Shown: piece after piece, positions 63,106 to 64,000 of the stretch
Numbering within the stretch: position 1 is the stretch's first letter
Layout of the letters: every line of letters starts with the position of its first letter
Assembly (NCBI RefSeq): GCF_030818795.1
Contig: NZ_JAUTAY010000001.1
Span: 3,348,001-3,412,000, forward strand
Reading direction: 5' to 3'
Source: Microbacterium sp. SORGH_AS_0862
GTDB taxonomy: Bacteria > Actinomycetota > Actinomycetes > Actinomycetales > Microbacteriaceae
DNA length: 64,000 bases
The notes under the pieces: model-generated
What the model was told of the DNA's origin: nothing
The model's database searches: none
What the model saw: only the letters and a program-made list of their open reading frames with translations
Translations under genes and position numbers: made by a program

Positions 63106-63137
63106 CAGGAGCCCCGCATCCTGATTCACTTCCGTAC

Positions 63138-63151
63138 GTACCAGTTCGTAC
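63138..63151. promoter_or_regulatory. Putative TetR operator, copy B (before the aroE-like gene)
   Basis: GTACCAGTTCGTAC is a GTAC-N6-GTAC inverted repeat 19 nt upstream of the aroE-like start. It matches copy A at 62352-62365 in 11 of 14 positions. Confidence 0.6.
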
Positions 63152-63170
63152 ATTGAATGCGAGGACATGG

Positions 63171-64000
63171 ATGTCAACGCCGCGAGCATTTCTCGTCGGA
63201 CTGATCGGCTCGGGCATCGGTCCGTCGCTCACACGAGTCTGCACATGACAGAGGCCGCGCGTCACGGCCTGTCCTACGTCTACCGTCGGATCGATCTCGG
63301 TGAACTGAGCCTTCAGCCCGACGAGATCGGCGAAATCCTCACCTGGGCCGAGCGGCTGGGCTACGACGCGGTGAACGTGACACATCCCTGCAAACAGGGC
63401 GTCATCCCCCACCTCGACGAGCTCTCGCCGCAGGCCGCGGGCTTGGGAGCCGTCAACACCGTGCTCCTTCGTGACGGGCGCCGAATCGGACACAACACCG
63501 ACACCTCGGGATTCGAGTCCGCATTCCGCGAGCAGATGGGTGACGAAGAGCCCGGCGCGGTCGCGCTGCTCGGCGCCGGGGGCGCCGGTTCTGCCGTCGC
63601 CGACGCGCTCCTGCGGCTCGGGGCCCGACGCCTCGACATCATCGACGTCGATCGCTCCCGCGCCGAGCGCCTCGCCGGTGAACTGGCCCGACGCCACGGC
63701 GTCCCGGTGAGCGCCCGCAGCGCCGACGGGATCGCGGATGTGCTCGCCGAAGCCGACGGTCTCGCGCACTGCACGCCCACCGGGATGCGAGAGCATCCGG
63801 GCCTCCCGGTCTCGGCCGACTTCCTGCGTCCGGACCTCTGGGTCGCTGACATCGTCTATCGGCCGCTCGAGACTCAACTGCTCCGTGTCGCGCGCGAGCG
63901 TGGCTGCCGCACGGTCTCGGGCGGCGGCATGGCCGTCCACCAGGCGGCCGACGCCTTCGAGCTGATCACCGGCATCCGCCCGGATCCGGCCCGCATGGGC
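63171..64000 (+). pseudogene. Quinate/shikimate dehydrogenase (AroE/QsuD-like), frame broken by a 1-nt deletion, cut by window end
   Basis: The first frame reads MSTPRAFLVGLIGSGIGPSLT and hits a stop. A second frame resumes with LHMTEAARHGLSYVYRRIDL and runs to the end of the window. One missing base near 63231-63238 explains this. Shikimate dehydrogenase features are intact: VNVTHPCKQGVIPHLDELS with the catalytic Lys, LGAVNTVLL, HNTDTSGF with the catalytic Asp, and the NAD(P) loop LLGAGGAGSAVADAL. The sequence resembles C. glutamicum QsuD, the NAD-linked quinate/shikimate dehydrogenase. GAGGA lies 5 nt before the ATG. Only the C-terminal end is missing. Confidence 0.85.

Overview
The window looks like a chromosomal segment of a high-GC actinobacterium, most likely Microbacteriaceae and close to Microbacterium. 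The evidence is the RbpA, PdtaR (ANTAR) and helicase-dead PriA genes, the actinobacterial type of integration host factor, the Rv1381-Rv1408-like gene order, and the very GC-rich third codon positions. Many genes have a TANNNT -10 box 6-7 nt upstream of the start codon and so probably give leaderless mRNAs.

Layout. 1-11 kb: the tail of a HelY-like helicase gene, lnt and rbpA, then small metabolic, membrane and accessory genes (GDPD, an SDR lacking the usual Tyr, HdeD-like, AEC transporter, GNAT, RibD-like, SGNH hydrolase, LLM oxidoreductase, DUF885). 11-31 kb: a housekeeping block running mostly on the minus strand, with polA, pdtaR, pyk, gltBD, lgt, trpABC, hisEGFI and rpe. A tRNA-Leu gene and a striking 83-bp tandem repeat array lie beside pyk. 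trpE is absent from its usual place between hisI and the Trp membrane protein gene. 31-47 kb: rsmB, fmt, priA, metK and rpoZ, a fused mIHF-guanylate kinase gene, and the pyrR-pyrB-pyrC-(PH protein)-carA-carB-pyrF operon, which starts at a PyrR-binding leader.

47-53.5 kb: a complete six-gene mevalonate pathway operon on the plus strand (mvk, mvaD, pmk, fni, HMG-CoA reductase, HMG-CoA synthase), ending in a strong hairpin. 53.5-58 kb: an MBL-Rieske protein, nusB, efp, and a TetR/3-hydroxyacyl-CoA dehydrogenase pair with a palindromic operator. 58-64 kb: a quinate/shikimate catabolic island (MHS transporter, MBL-fold hydrolase, QsuB-like dehydroshikimate dehydratase, AroQ) divergent from a TetR gene, followed by a quinate/shikimate dehydrogenase gene. 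Two copies of a GTAC-N6-GTAC-like box flank the TetR gene. The implied route is import, then dehydroquinate, dehydroshikimate and protocatechuate.

Six conserved genes (carB, carA, mvk, qsuB, the MHS transporter, the aroE-like gene) each carry one indel of 1 or 2 nt, all between 41.5 and 63.3 kb. Because otherwise essential carAB and pathway genes are hit, local sequencing or assembly error is more likely than real decay, but the raw reads must decide.
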